From Cryptomeria japonica (lineage: Eukaryota > Streptophyta > Pinopsida > Cupressales > Cupressaceae): 64,000 nt of DNA. The notes beneath the pieces were generated by a model. That model worked only from the letters and a program-made list of their open reading frames with translations. It had not been told where the DNA came from and made no database searches. Made by a program: the position numbers and the translations under genes. This document shows, piece by piece, positions 44,373 to 55,703 of this stretch (position 1 is its first letter; the number at the start of each line of letters is the position of its first letter). The stretch is from contig NC_081405.1 in assembly GCF_030272615.1 (NCBI RefSeq), positions 469,700,008 to 469,764,007 on the forward strand. Reading direction: 5' to 3'.

Positions 44373-45040
44373 GGTTGCAGGGCAAGTGGATAGTGGAGAG
44401 GAGAATGTTGATATTGGTAGAGAGACTACATCCATGAGCAATTCTGATGAGAGTGATGAGTCAGGATTAGGGTCATCGAGCAGTGAGGGAGATGAGGGCA
44501 GGGATGATGGTTATGATGTGGAGATGCCCTAGGCTATGGAGTCTGTAGGTGTGGAGAGAGGAGTGAGGAGGGATTGAGAGATCGAGTTAGGCGTTTAGAG
44601 GACTTGGTCGCTACTTTGTGGCAGCAACGGATGGAGGATAGAGATCAGTATTGACATGCGATGGAGGAGTTGATTGTAGAGAGGGATCAGTTGGCTACTG
44701 ATAGATATCGACTACAGAGGGAGAGAGATGAGGCAATTAGGAGAACTCAGATCACCATGGATGCATATGATCAGTTATTTAGGCTAGTGACAGAGGCTCA
44801 TAGCCAGGCAGATAGATATTTTGCTATTGCACAGGAGGCTATTTATTATTGGTAGGCTTATGAGAGAGCTATTCCTGAGGGTTAGAGGGAACCTATTTTT
44901 AGTGCTTTTATGGGGAGAAGATCGAGTCGATCTACCTCTCGACAGACTAGTAGTGGAGGAGTGATGGGTCCACCTAGAGCACCATCGGGATAGGTTGGAG
45001 TTAGTTGAGCTGCACCTACTGATAGAGGCAATATAGGTTG

Positions 45041-47500
45041 AGAGATTGGATATTGATGTTAATGTTGTAGATACAATGTATTTTGACACATTTCTATATG
45101 ATATGTTTTTTTGATGAGCTTTTGATGGTGAAATTCATGGTATAATGTTTCTTTATTATGATGAAGAATTCTATATGAATGTGATATCATGCAGTGATTT
45201 GATGTAGCTCTATGTTGTGATGCATAATGGTTGATGAAAATTGTATTATAATGCAATGGAATGATTATGGAAAATGTGATGATGTTTAATTTTGTGTGTC
45301 AAAATATGTGTTGAAGACCTTGAAAGAATTGTTAGTTGTTAGACGTAGAATAGATATAAAGCGATCAATCAATTGAGACAATCTTTGTTTATTCTAGATT
45401 TTGATGTGATAATGGATGATTTGATAGAAATTTTGATGAGAAATTCTTCATTGTTTTATTTGTAGTGCAATACATTATCATCATTGAGCCTTATTGTATA
45501 GCAATGGAGCTTATTACACTAGGGTATGAGTAACCAAGATGTATAGATATCTCATTGCAAAGAAATAAACATGTAATATATAAGGAATGAACCCTCCATT
45601 ATGGGAATTACACTAGGGGTTGAGGTATGTGTGGCATTCACAAGATGAATGCTCCTATCACAGACACCCACTAGAGCAATTGCCCCAGAACTTCATTGGT
45701 TCAAACAACAAACAACAAACAAAGAGAAGGATCATGCCCATCATGGCTTCTCTAGTCACTTTTGGACATCCTTGAGTAGCTAAAAGCAATGATCTTTGCC
45801 AATTTGATAAAAAAGAGTCAACCTAAAATAGGCAAAACTCAACAGTTAGACTGACTGTGCCTTTGCTTTGATATGTTTGATGTGATTTTGATAATGTCTA
45901 GTTTCAGAAGTTTTAGACCCCGTATAAGACCGATCTGTCTGGTTTTGAGTGTACCGATTCTGTTTAAGACAAGATGTTAATCCTGTTGATAGTTTGATAG
46001 ATCGATAGATTAGATCATTGATTAGTTTGATTGCAGACGTTTTGACAAGATGGCTGTATCCTTTGTTTAACTTTGTGTGAAGTGTTTGTTGGACATGTGT
46101 TTGGGTGTTTGATTCTTGCGATAAAATTTATTGCAAGTTTTAAATTGATATTTGAATGTTTTTTGGATTTTGTGGATCGATATTGATTATTTTTTGGATT
46201 GGATTTTGGACTTTTTCAACATGTTTAGGATTTTTTCAGGATCATTTTTGAATGTTTAGAATTTTTTCTGGGCTTTTATCTAATGTTTAGAATTTTTTCA
46301 GGGCTTTTATCTGATGTTTTGATTGATTTTGTATTTTGTGATGTTTATGGTATTTTCTCAGTTATTGTTTTTTTTTTTTTTCTAGATTTTTTCAGTTATT
46401 GTTTTTTTCAAAGATATTTTCATTTATCCCCCAAGTGAAGACCTATGATAATGGTATGCAACATGTATGAGGGGACAATGAATTTTCAATATGAATTATG
46501 GTAATGTAGGATGCATGACAAAATGCAGTTCCTATTTGAACAAGAATGAGTGTGTGTGTCTTTCATTCTTAAATGCACTAATTGGATTAAAGGTGCAAAG
46601 CATTTCAGACATAGGAGTTCAATCCATTCTTAAAAAAAAGACTTCGACCATCCAACTTAATACACCTTGTACCCAAGATTTATGAATGGAGGTGCGTAAA
46701 ACTTCTCCATCAATTCTTGAAACTTTGATCTTTCTTTTGCCCATGTGTGTGCAAGTGAGTTTATTCAGACTCTTATAACCATCAAAGACCCTTGGAACAC
46801 TATGTGGCTAGCTACATGAGTCTTTCCTACTTAAAAAACATCCTGGATAGAGCCTCGCTGCCAGGAAGCTTTTAGGGCTCCGACGAGGTTATGCATTGTA
46901 ATCTCTCAAACATTTCTCCATTGCGAGTAGGCGTCTGTAGCCCCGATGGAGTGATTTGCATGTTCCCATAGTCAAGCTTCTTTTTGTTGCACTTGTATGC
47001 ATGACATTTCAATAGTATATCATTTTTTTGTTTTTGCCTTAAGATTGACATAACACTTTTTTTTTTCTTTTTTTTTCCTGCCTTGACTTGTAAGTAATGA
47101 AACCTACTTGGGTATGACAATTACAGTGGTGCTCAAGCAGAATATTGGATTTTTCACTAGCCATATGATCAACTAGGCAATTACAATGACTTAGAGTTTT
47201 TGATTAATGTGTGAGATATAGCAAGTGATAGATTTTGGGTAACAAGACTTGATAAGGAAACCTCTACCCAACCAAGGATAAAGCTTAATCACAATGTGAC
47301 GTTGAAGATGAATGACTAAAGACCTCCTAAAGACTTCATGAATGTGTATCTAGGAAATGAGACAACCTTCATTCTTTTTAGTGTAGACAAGTGAATGACT
47401 CAGACAATCACCATGGTTTATTGATGCAACTATATGCGAAAGGGATAATGCAATGCGGTAAAGAAATATGCAAATGCAGTACTGAAAATTGAAATGAACC
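45041..47500. other. Non-coding 3' region of the Tat-type element
   Basis: AT-rich with T-runs and TGATGTTT(G/A) words. It lies between the antisense PMD gene and the end of integrase. No LTR ends, TIRs or domains were recognised. On the plus strand part of it should be the promoter or the 3' end of the antisense gene. Confidence 0.45.
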
Positions 47501-48997
47501 CACCCTTAGATGTAATATATTTTTAGGTGCATATTATTGATGGGATCAGGAAGTGAATCTCCCTCCATTGTTTACAAATGATAAGTGCCATTTTCAATTA
47601 CTTTCGTTATGACAAAAGGACCTAACCAGTTAGGCTCAAACTTTCCTGGTTTTTCACATTCAACAAGGTTCCTTTGATTTTCTTTAAGAATGATATATCC
47701 TATTTCGAAGCAACGTGGGTTAACTCGTTTGTTACAACTTCTTCTCATTCTATTTCGGTAGCCTTGTAAATGGTTTAGAGTGCTTTGTCATTTTTAATCT
47801 AGGAATTCTAATTCTTGCAAATGTGCTACTCTATAGTTTTCTTCTGCGATAATGTTTTTTAGAGATACTCTTAGCGATGGCAATTCTACTTCGATAGGGA
47901 AAATGGCTTTTGTACCATAAACCAGAGAGAATGGTGTTGTACCGGTTGTCGTACGGATACTAGTTCAATCAGCCCATAGAGCTGGGTTTAGTTGGAGATG
48001 CCAATCTCGTCCACTATCTTTTACAACTTTCATTAAAATTTTCAAAATAGTTTTGTTTGTTGCCTCACCTTGACCATTGCTTTGGGGATAGTAGGGTGTT
48101 GCAAAACATTGTTGGATGTTAAATTGTTCACAAAGTTCACTCACTTGATTTTTGAAGGGTCGACCATTATCAATCACGATGCACATGGGTACCCCATACC
48201 TGCAAATGATATAATTCAAGATGAATTTAGCTATTTGTTTTCCTGTTGTGAAAATCATTGGGATTGCTTCTACCCAATTCGTGAAATATTCTATGGCTGT
48301 GAGAATAAACTTATTCCCATTAGAGGAGGTAGGATTTATTTTCCCTACAAGATCTAATCCCCATTGTGAAAATGGCCATGGTGATGTTATTGGTTGAAGA
48401 TCTTGAGCAGGTGCATGAATGATGTTCCCATGTATTTGGCATTGCTTGCATCTCTGGACATACTTGTAAGCATCCTTTTCCATTGCAGGCCAATAATAAC
48501 CTGTTCGTAACAGTGTTTTTGCTAGAGTAGGTCTAGAAGAATGTGCGGCACATATTCCATCATGAACTTCTTTTAAGGTGATTTGTGCTTCCTCAATATC
48601 AAGGCATTTGAGTAAGATGTTGTCTATACTTTTTCTGTATAAAGTATCAACAATAATTGCATGTTTTGATGATTGTCATATGAGTGCCTTCCTTTGATTC
48701 CGTGAAAGATCAGGAGGTATATATTGATGATGCATGTATGCATATATATATCTGTACCATGGAGATTCAGGTCCTACTATCATACATACATATTCAGTGG
48801 ATGGTATTTCATAAACTGGGACAATGAGTTGTTCCACTTTAAATTCAAAGCGAGTTCCATTGTTTGGCATATCCAAGAGAGATCCTACTGTTGCCATTGC
48901 ATCTACTGCCTTGTTTTGCACTCTTGGTATCTATTCAAATGTGATCTTGGTGAAGTGTTGCTTGTATTCTTCCACTAGTTGTTTATATGGTTGTAAC
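47480..48997 (-). pseudogene. Tat-type integrase and RNase H end, broken
   Basis: Reading right to left: the RNase H tail and linker (QNKAVDAMATVGSLLDMP, 48676-48921), then the integrase zinc region RCKQCQIHGNI, then the core with GLDLVGKI, CIVIDNGRPFKN and NGQGEATNKT, which keep the D-D-E residues. It runs to NPALWAD at 47965. The C-terminal part continues with a stop or two (TPFSLVYGTKAIFPIEVELP, CFEIGYIILKE, WLGPFVITKV) to about 47520. There is no chromodomain, in keeping with the Tat lineage. Integrase joins the element DNA to the host chromosome. Confidence 0.88.
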
Positions 48998-50093
48998 TGT
49001 ATACACCTAAAAATGGTCTGAAGATAATTAATTGAATAAGCAATTATTTAATTAATCCTCCTTCCCAATTTAATTGAATTAATTAGCAATTTGATTAAAT
49101 TCTTCCACCCATCTACTTATTAATAAATCCAAGGATTTATTTAATAGGTTCATTTCAATAGTCCCCTTTGGTTAATTAATTCAAATTAATTAATCCCTCC
49201 CCATTTAAATTCATTTCTTCTAATCCCTAATTAATTAAAACAAATCAATTTATGAGTTGTTGAAAGTTAATTAGTTTTTTGTTATTGTTTGAATTTTTAA
49301 ATTCAAATTACCCACATGCCTCCTAACTTCTAACCACCTAACCTGACCACTTCTAAACCTAACCCATTCCATCTAACCTTGGGTTTAATTAAACCTATCT
49401 TAGCTTGCACATCCTAACCTCCTTATCCTAACCTCCTATGGTCTGGATACTCTTCCCTTGAGACACATGGCATTCTTGGGCCACATGTCCCCTTTTCTTA
49501 GACACTCGCCCTCTCATGAGCAAAGCTTCTTGACACTTGTCACCATAGAGATGGCAAATGTTCCCTTTCCTCCAAACTCTTTTCCAACCTCCTCCAATTT
49601 CACCATTGATATCTTCAGACTCAATCTTGATCGTTGATTCCTGCCACCTCACCCCTGGCCTTGGAAATCCTATAAATATCCCCTATTTTGGAGCAAATCA
49701 TCCCATCTCATTTGCATTTTAGGCATTGTTACTATAGGCATAGTATCTCTTAGCATATAATTTGAGCATTGTTATTATAGGCAATTGCATCTTAGATCTA
49801 GCTTAATTTGATCATTTTCTAGCATAATTGTTGAATCATGTAGCTTAATCATTCTCTTTTCTAGCTTAATTGCATCATTATCATTTCAAATCCTCCATCT
49901 AGGTGTAGTCAAGTCACTGGAATTTTCTTATCCAGATCTGAGAGCAAATCCACACTCGCATCTCTTAGGAGGTGATAGATCACTTTGCTATGGTTTTATC
50001 TTTCTTTTGCTTATGATTTTCTAACCATGCTTGTAATGATCTATTGAGTGTTTTGTGTTGCAGCTGTAGGTATCACACTTCACATGCACAACA
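48998..50093 (+). mobile_element. 5' LTR of the plus-strand Tat-like element
   Basis: 1096 bp from TGTATACACCTAAAAATGG to CACATGCACAACA, immediately followed by the PBS. The first third is made of TTAATTAATT-rich DNA like that of the solo LTR at 25723. TATA box at 49671. The region after it would be R-U5. Confidence 0.85.
49671..49678 (+). promoter_or_regulatory. TATA box in the Tat-like 5' LTR
   Basis: CCTATAAATATCCCC is a strong plant TATA consensus, about 675 bp into the LTR, with GC-richer DNA just upstream. Confidence 0.65.
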
Positions 50094-50096
50094 TGT

Positions 50097-50115
50097 TGGT
50101 GCCCATCGTGGGGCC
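50097..50115 (+). other. Primer-binding site of the Tat-like element
   Basis: TGGTGCCCATCGTGGGGCC begins three bases after the LTR end. A TGGYGCCC..CGTGGGGC motif is common in plant non-chromovirus gypsy elements. It is not the tRNA-Met site. Confidence 0.65.
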
Positions 50116-52178
50116 AGAAATCTCATTTTTGGCCTCTCAAACATCATCAAATCTTCATTTCTGGCAGGGTTGGAATCAGAATCTCGTACAAGTTCCTTTT
50201 CTGGCTTGTATGAGATCCTTTGTGAACTAAAATGATAATCCATCCTGACTCCTACAAGCTTCTAAAGTGTCGTACGAGCTCTATTCTGCACTTGTAAGAT
50301 CTTGGAAATATTCTCGTACGAATAGGTAAATCACGTCGTATGACATTCTGCTTCTGTGTTTTTAAAATAGACTACATTTTTGGGGTTTAATGATTTGATT
50401 CGATTATTACTAATGCTAACCCTGGTCTGTTTGTGAGTTCCTTGGTAGCCTAACTAGTTTTTGCAATACGACTGTCAAAGATTATGCTTGTCAAAGACTC
50501 ATTGCAGAAAAACACATCATGACTACTAATGCATCTATTTTACAGGTTGCCTAGGAGGACTCAACTAAACTCTATGTCTTCTTTAATCTTTCTAGGCACA
50601 CTTGATTTTGCTAATGGAAATGAACAATCATATTTTATGTGTTTTGATGATAGGCGAGTATGCTCTCACCTTTCTTAGGCGATCAAAAAGATAGAATCAT
50701 CCTTTTCTTTCATTAGTGCATTTCTTTAGCGGGCCTGCCCTCTTGAGGAGCTAATAACTCTTAGCCATTAAGGTCGGTGAGAGGGGAACAACCTAAGTGG
50801 GAACGACAAACGCTAAGTAATCCAACCCACTATAAAATAAATGTGGTTTGATGAAAATCAAGTCAACGGTAGTGCTCAAGAATAGCTCTCCTTCATACCT
50901 TCGGGTATATCAAACCTTGGTTTTCAAGGCTGTGAGACCTCTTAATTGAGTATTATACCCCGACACACTGAACAGACCCCTTAATAGCTCCGGTTGAATT
51001 AGAATCTACCCGATTCACCTCTGAAAGGGTGATAATATTTGTGCAAGAGAGATAGTAACTCTCCCAAGATACTTGCCATATCGTGGCCCCATTAGAATTT
51101 GGAGTCGGATAATACGATGTTGAGAATCCATTGCATGAGACTTAGCGGCCATATTCTGATTAGCTATTGGGTGTGTACTTAAGTTTGCAAGAAAAGGTTT
51201 TCTCTCTCAGCCAACTTTCTTAGGTAGCGTAATGTGCTTGAAGGTCACTAAAAATATCGCGTGTTTGCTATGTATTCGTCCCTAAATCAGAAAATCAGAC
51301 ATTTAAAACGGGAAAATAAAAGCAAAACATCATACTTCATTGATCAAAATTCGGCCAAACAAAAATATTTTTCTCTATTATGTTCTTTGTCATAGGATGC
51401 ATATCGTTTGTCGTATGATCCTGTGAGAGTTTTCATACAAGCCTGTTAGCATAAAATCTTTTGTCATATGACTTATTAAGTTTTGTCGTACAAGACCTTT
51501 TGTTTATTGTTTGGCTTAGGGGGAATTGTCGTACGAGCCTGTGCTTTGTCATATGAAATTTCTTATTTGTTGTATGGGCTTATATGTATTGTTGTCTAAG
51601 GCTGCTTAAACTGTCATACGAATTTCTATCTCTGTTGGTCCAGAATTGTCTTCTTGCACATATTTTTCAGATCTGTCATATTTGCTCGGTCAATTTACAA
51701 TGATCATAAACACCCATTCTCTGACATTCTATGCTTGGATTGTCTCCTTTGTTCACTTGGTCAAGTTATCATCTATCAAATCAGACTTTAGAAATAAACA
51801 CCTCAAGATTTTCAAGTATTCACCCTCAACAAGTTCAAGATCTAAGCATCTCGAAGTGCATTATCACCCTCTTTGGTAAACTGATCACTCAAACATAGTT
51901 TCTCATTAGGATCTATCATCCTTTATCATGAAACTACAATGCTTGGTCAAAATAATCTTGTCCCACATCGTAGGATATATCATTCCTATTGGCCTTGGTT
52001 CTTATCAAATCATCATCATTGCACTCCAAAACCAAAGATCGAAAAACTTGCAAACTTTTAAACACTTGAATTATCTTTTCGTGTCATATCGCACTATCAC
52101 ATTTACCTTGACAGTTGATCACTTATCAAAACAACTTTTTGGACAATCGAATCCTAGCAAAATATCTGTAACACATGT
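50116..52178 (+). other. Leader of the Tat-like element with repeated TCGTACGA words
   Basis: About 2 kb without coding capacity. The word TGTCGTA(C/T)GA or close variants recurs in two clusters (about 50183-50340 and 51375-51625). Between them lies a GC-richer block (50690-51250; GCGGGCCTGCCCTCTTGAGG, ACTATAAAATAAATG) that resembles leaders of other gypsy elements. Its role is not known. Confidence 0.5.
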
Positions 52179-54794
52179 ATGCCCATTTTAACTAGAGCTC
52201 AAAGACGAAGAATTGCAGAGATGGAAATCAAAACATTGGAAATAACTGAAGAGCATAGAACCATGGAACATGAAGATGAAATATAAGTTGAAGGAGAAAT
52301 AATAGAAAAAAATATCAGAGACATCAAAAAAGATCCTCAATTCGATAAATTTATGTAGAAATTATTGGAGGGAGAAAAAGAAAAATATTTCCTAATGTTA
52401 GCAAAATCTGGTGCTACACTCCCCCAAGATTTTGATGCGAACAAATTGACACAAAAGAAAAGTGATCCTCCCCCTAATAACAAACAATATGAGGATATTT
52501 TTGGTCTCAAAATGAATGACACGTCAATTCCTAGTAACACCAGAACAAATGAAGAAACTTACATTCCCAAAAGAGATGAAGTAGAAATTCTGAATAACAT
52601 TCAATTCAATGAAGATACAAGAAGGACTAGAGATGAAACAAGAAGAGATCCAAATCCTCCTAGAATACAAAATCATGGTTATGCAAGAACAAATCATGTT
52701 GATAATCCTATCACAACTCTCACACAACAACTACAAACACTGTAAATACAAATTCAAGATATGCAGAGAGGAAATGTTAGAAGATACTCACTTCAAGAAA
52801 TGTGTCCTTATCAATTCAATAGAAATCTAGACATGATACCATTTTCTATAGGTTGTGAAACTCCTAGATACAAAAAATATGATGGAAGAACTGACCCTCA
52901 AGATCATATACGAGAATTTTTCACAATGAGTATGGAGTTTGCACATGAGGATACCTACTTAATGAGATTATTTTCAAAAAGCTTAACTGGACTAGCTATG
53001 GAATGGTTCTCCAAACTTCCACTTGGAATCAGATCATTCTCAAAGTTGGTGGATAAGTTTGTTTCACAATACTCTTACAACATACAACATGAAGTAACAA
53101 TGCTAGACCTATGTAATGCCAAACAAAAGGCTGGAGAACCTTTCATGACATTTTTACAATGATGGAGATGGTTAGCTTCGCGGTATCCTCGTACAATGCC
53201 AGAGTATGAAAAAATGGACATATTCATCGACAACTTAAATGATCAAATGAGTTATTATTTAAAAATGCAAGGAAATCAAAGTTTCAAAAAAATGATTGAT
53301 AATGGAATCAAAATGGAGGAAACCATGATAAAGAAAGGCGAGTTGAAAATATACAAAGATGGAGTTCATCCTCCTAACAACAATCACAATGATAAGCCAA
53401 AGTTTTGGAATAGAAATCGTAATGTTGTCAACGATGGAATAGTGGATAACAACAATGTGAAACCAAAGCAACCGGTTTTTAATTTATCCACTCACTCAGC
53501 AGTGGCTCAACAAAACAACCATCACCAAAAAGCAACTATTAAAAATTTCTTTCAAAGGCAATTTACAAACATTGGCGAACCCCTTGGGACAACACTAAAG
53601 ACAATTCTCACAAACAAATTGATCACTTTTCTAGAAGAAAGGAACTACAAACCTCAAATAAAACCACCTTGGTGGAATGATAACTATTATTGCGATTTCC
53701 ATCGAAACAAGGGACACCACATAGATACTTGTCAACGGTTGAAACATGTCATCCAAGATTTGATTGATAATGGAGTAATAACTATGGATGGACATACAAC
53801 AAAGTAATCTAATACAACTTTTAAAACTCCACTTCCAAACTATGAGAAAGGTGAATCATCAACAAGAAATAATGGTAAGGGTAAAGCGAAGGTAATCTAC
53901 ACTCATACATATTATAATATGGTAAACATGATTGTAGTTAAAGAAAAGCAAAATCAAGAACCTACTCATGCTATCACACGAAGCAAAGCCAAAGTAGTTT
54001 TTTCGGGTCCTACAACAAACACATCATCCACTACCAAACAATAAAATCTAGTGGATCAACTACAGAAAACACCAGCACAAATATCCATCTTAGAACTTTT
54101 AAATCTTTCACCTGCACACAAAGAAATTCTTGAATGAGCATTATTAGATACAACAGTGTCCAAAGATCTTGATATCGATCAATTCCAAACCATGGTGGGA
54201 CACCTCACAACCCCTCACTACTTATCATTCACTTAAGAAGATGACATGTCCTTGCAACATCCCCATAATGCTCCCCTACATATTGAAGTCATCAATCATA
54301 AGACGCGAGTTAAACGTGTCTTAATAGATGGAGGAGCTTGCTTAAACATTTTCTCTTTGAGTCTTGTCCATGCTCTAGGTTATTCAGAAGATGCAGTTGA
54401 TCCTTGAAAAAAGATCATCATTAAAGCCTATGATGAAGAAGAACGTTCCTCTAAAGGAATTGTGATGTTACCCATCAGAGTGGGACCTTTGCAAAAAGAC
54501 ACAACATGCCAAGTTCTAGACTTAGATTTATCATACAACATACTCTTGGGAAGACCCTGGATACATGACATACAAGCTGTTCCATCAACATACCATCAGT
54601 GCTTAAAGTTTCCCTACAGTGGGCAGGAAATCACGATCTCAGTAGATTCAAATCCATTTCAATATTATAGTAATGTTAAACCAATTCAAGAAGTCATTGT
54701 TCCTCATAATAGGGAGGCATCATCTTCGAGCACACAATCCAAGGAACAATCATTTGCCTCTATTTTGTCAAGTATGGAAAAACAATGCAGCTAA
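52179..54794 (+). pseudogene. Tat-like gag-protease polyprotein with in-frame stops
   Basis: From the ATG at 52179 (MPILTRAQRRRIAEME) a single frame runs to 54794, interrupted only by stops (for example TAG near 52354, TAA at 52743, TGA at 53160, TAA at 53805, TGA near 54405). No frameshift was needed. Domains: gag (KYDGRTDPQDHIREF, AMEWFSKLP; about 52860-53300), C-x2-H-x4-H-x4-C knuckle CDFHRNKGHHIDTC (53690-53731) and aspartic protease (VLIDGGACLNIFSLSL near 54320; LLGRPWIHDIQAVPSTYHQC near 54545). The protease site is DGG, not DSG, which is frequent in this lineage. The knuckle and protease are the nearest match in the window to the TR-GAG protein. Confidence 0.88.
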
Positions 54795-55030
54795 GAGATC
54801 ATGGAAATGAAGAATATTTAGTATCACAATGACCACTTTCTCCTAAATCCTTTGGAAAACCATCAAATTCTAAACAACAACCAATTGTAAAATGTTTTCT
54901 GATATTTGATGGAGCATTTGTTAGTGCTGGAACCTTATCAGAGAAAACAGAAGATAAATATGTGCTACAGTGGCTATACAAGGATGAATAACTTCAACAA
55001 AAGATCAACAATGTCTGCATACCTACAAAA

Positions 55031-55563
55031 AATTATGGAAAAGGATTTAACATCCTCAGAAAGATGGGATACACTAGAACAGGTCCAATAGGAAAAAGTA
55101 AAGAAGGTATCTCAGAACCTATCCAGCCTTACACTCAACAGGATACAGACAAAATAGGCTTAGGATATGGACAAGTTACTTTACCAGAAGACACATCTTT
55201 TAGTCAACAACAAGAGGAATATGAAAAGAGACAAGAACAACCGGCAATTGAAAGAGAAGAAACATCAACTAAGCAACAAACACAAGAAAACATGAAATGG
55301 GAAAAGAAGCAAGCTTCAAATGAACAGGAAAAACAAACTAAAAGCACCTCTCAAGTAGAATTAAATCTCAATCAAAACAAGATAGAAGCTAATATAAGTC
55401 AAGGAGATCCCATGGCAAGGTTGAAAAAACTCAATCTCAGTCTTGAAGAAGTTGAATATGAAAGAAGAAAATATATAGCAACAAAAGTTGATGAAACAAA
55501 TCAAATACTATATGAACAAATCTATAGATTGGATGCTGCAAGTGATACAGATTCTAATGAATG
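55031..55563 (+). pseudogene. G-patch-like region downstream of the Tat protease
   Basis: After a frameshift near 54795 the coding continues in another frame: GAFVSAGTLSE, then NYGKGFNILRKMGYTRTG, then GKSKEGISEPIQPY and IGLGYG. The MGY..G..GK...G..EPI...GLGY pattern is that of G-patch domains, found after protease in many gypsy and some retroviral polyproteins, where they bind nucleic acid. A Gln/Glu/Lys-rich coiled-coil-like stretch follows (to 55563). The usual G-x-G-L-G is changed to GPIGKS. Confidence 0.65.
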
Positions 55564-55703
55564 ATAATGGGATTCCTATCACTCTGAAGAATTAGCTAAA
55601 TAAAATTGATTTGAAGGAGATGTAGGAGTCAATGTAGTTCACATGTATGCAGGACAAACGCCAGGAACTAGTTCACTTGAATCAGAATCACATTCAACTA
55701 ACT

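Larger units (their letters stand above)
41576..45040 (+). pseudogene. Plant mobile domain (PMD) gene, antisense in retroelement
   Basis: Exon 1 (41576-41653) starts MAGHRVRLHLSE and ends at a consensus donor GTGAGT. The acceptor TTTTCCAAATGCAG ends at 42074. Exon 2 continues in frame with VHYPVLLARKTRPDGLD, SIEQWHSETCSFHLPTGEV, SITLEDVWHIL and GFPIGWRHVIHDM, typical PMD (MAIN-like) sequence, up to a 989-bp insertion. After it come LLQTWAWENIAIFHPAL and PILWGWHFGVADPGS. These are followed by a Gly/Arg-rich stretch (44240-44360) and a coiled-coil part (about 44570-44850; ELIVERDQLATDRYRLQRER). Stops occur in both exons and there is a frameshift near 43670, so it is dead. PMD proteins occur in host MAIN genes and in transposons. 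The function carried for the element is unknown. Confidence 0.8.
41131..48997 (-). mobile_element. Ty3/gypsy Tat-type element (partial) with antisense gene
   Basis: A minus-strand element represented by the first 75 bp of a 3' LTR (41131-41205), PPT, a long 3' region carrying a decayed plus-strand plant mobile domain gene, then integrase and the RNase H end. A long stretch between pol and the 3' LTR with an antisense extra gene is a known trait of some Tat-lineage gypsy elements. The RT, gag and 5' LTR would lie to the right but are cut off by a second element inserted at 48998 (probable TSD GTAAC, 48993-48997). Confidence 0.75.
48998..55703 (+). mobile_element. Ty3/gypsy Tat-like element (5' half), plus orientation
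   Basis: A 5' LTR (48998-50093), PBS, a long leader, gag-protease in one frame (52179-54794) and a G-patch-like tail region (to 55563). RT, RNase H, integrase and 3' LTR are missing because another gypsy LTR starts at about 55704. It is inserted in the RNase H region of the minus-strand Tat element. Confidence 0.85.

Noticed and set aside
52365..53162. Several separate small genes in the 52-55 kb region
   Set aside because: The blocks share one reading frame and together form a gag-protease polyprotein with premature stops.
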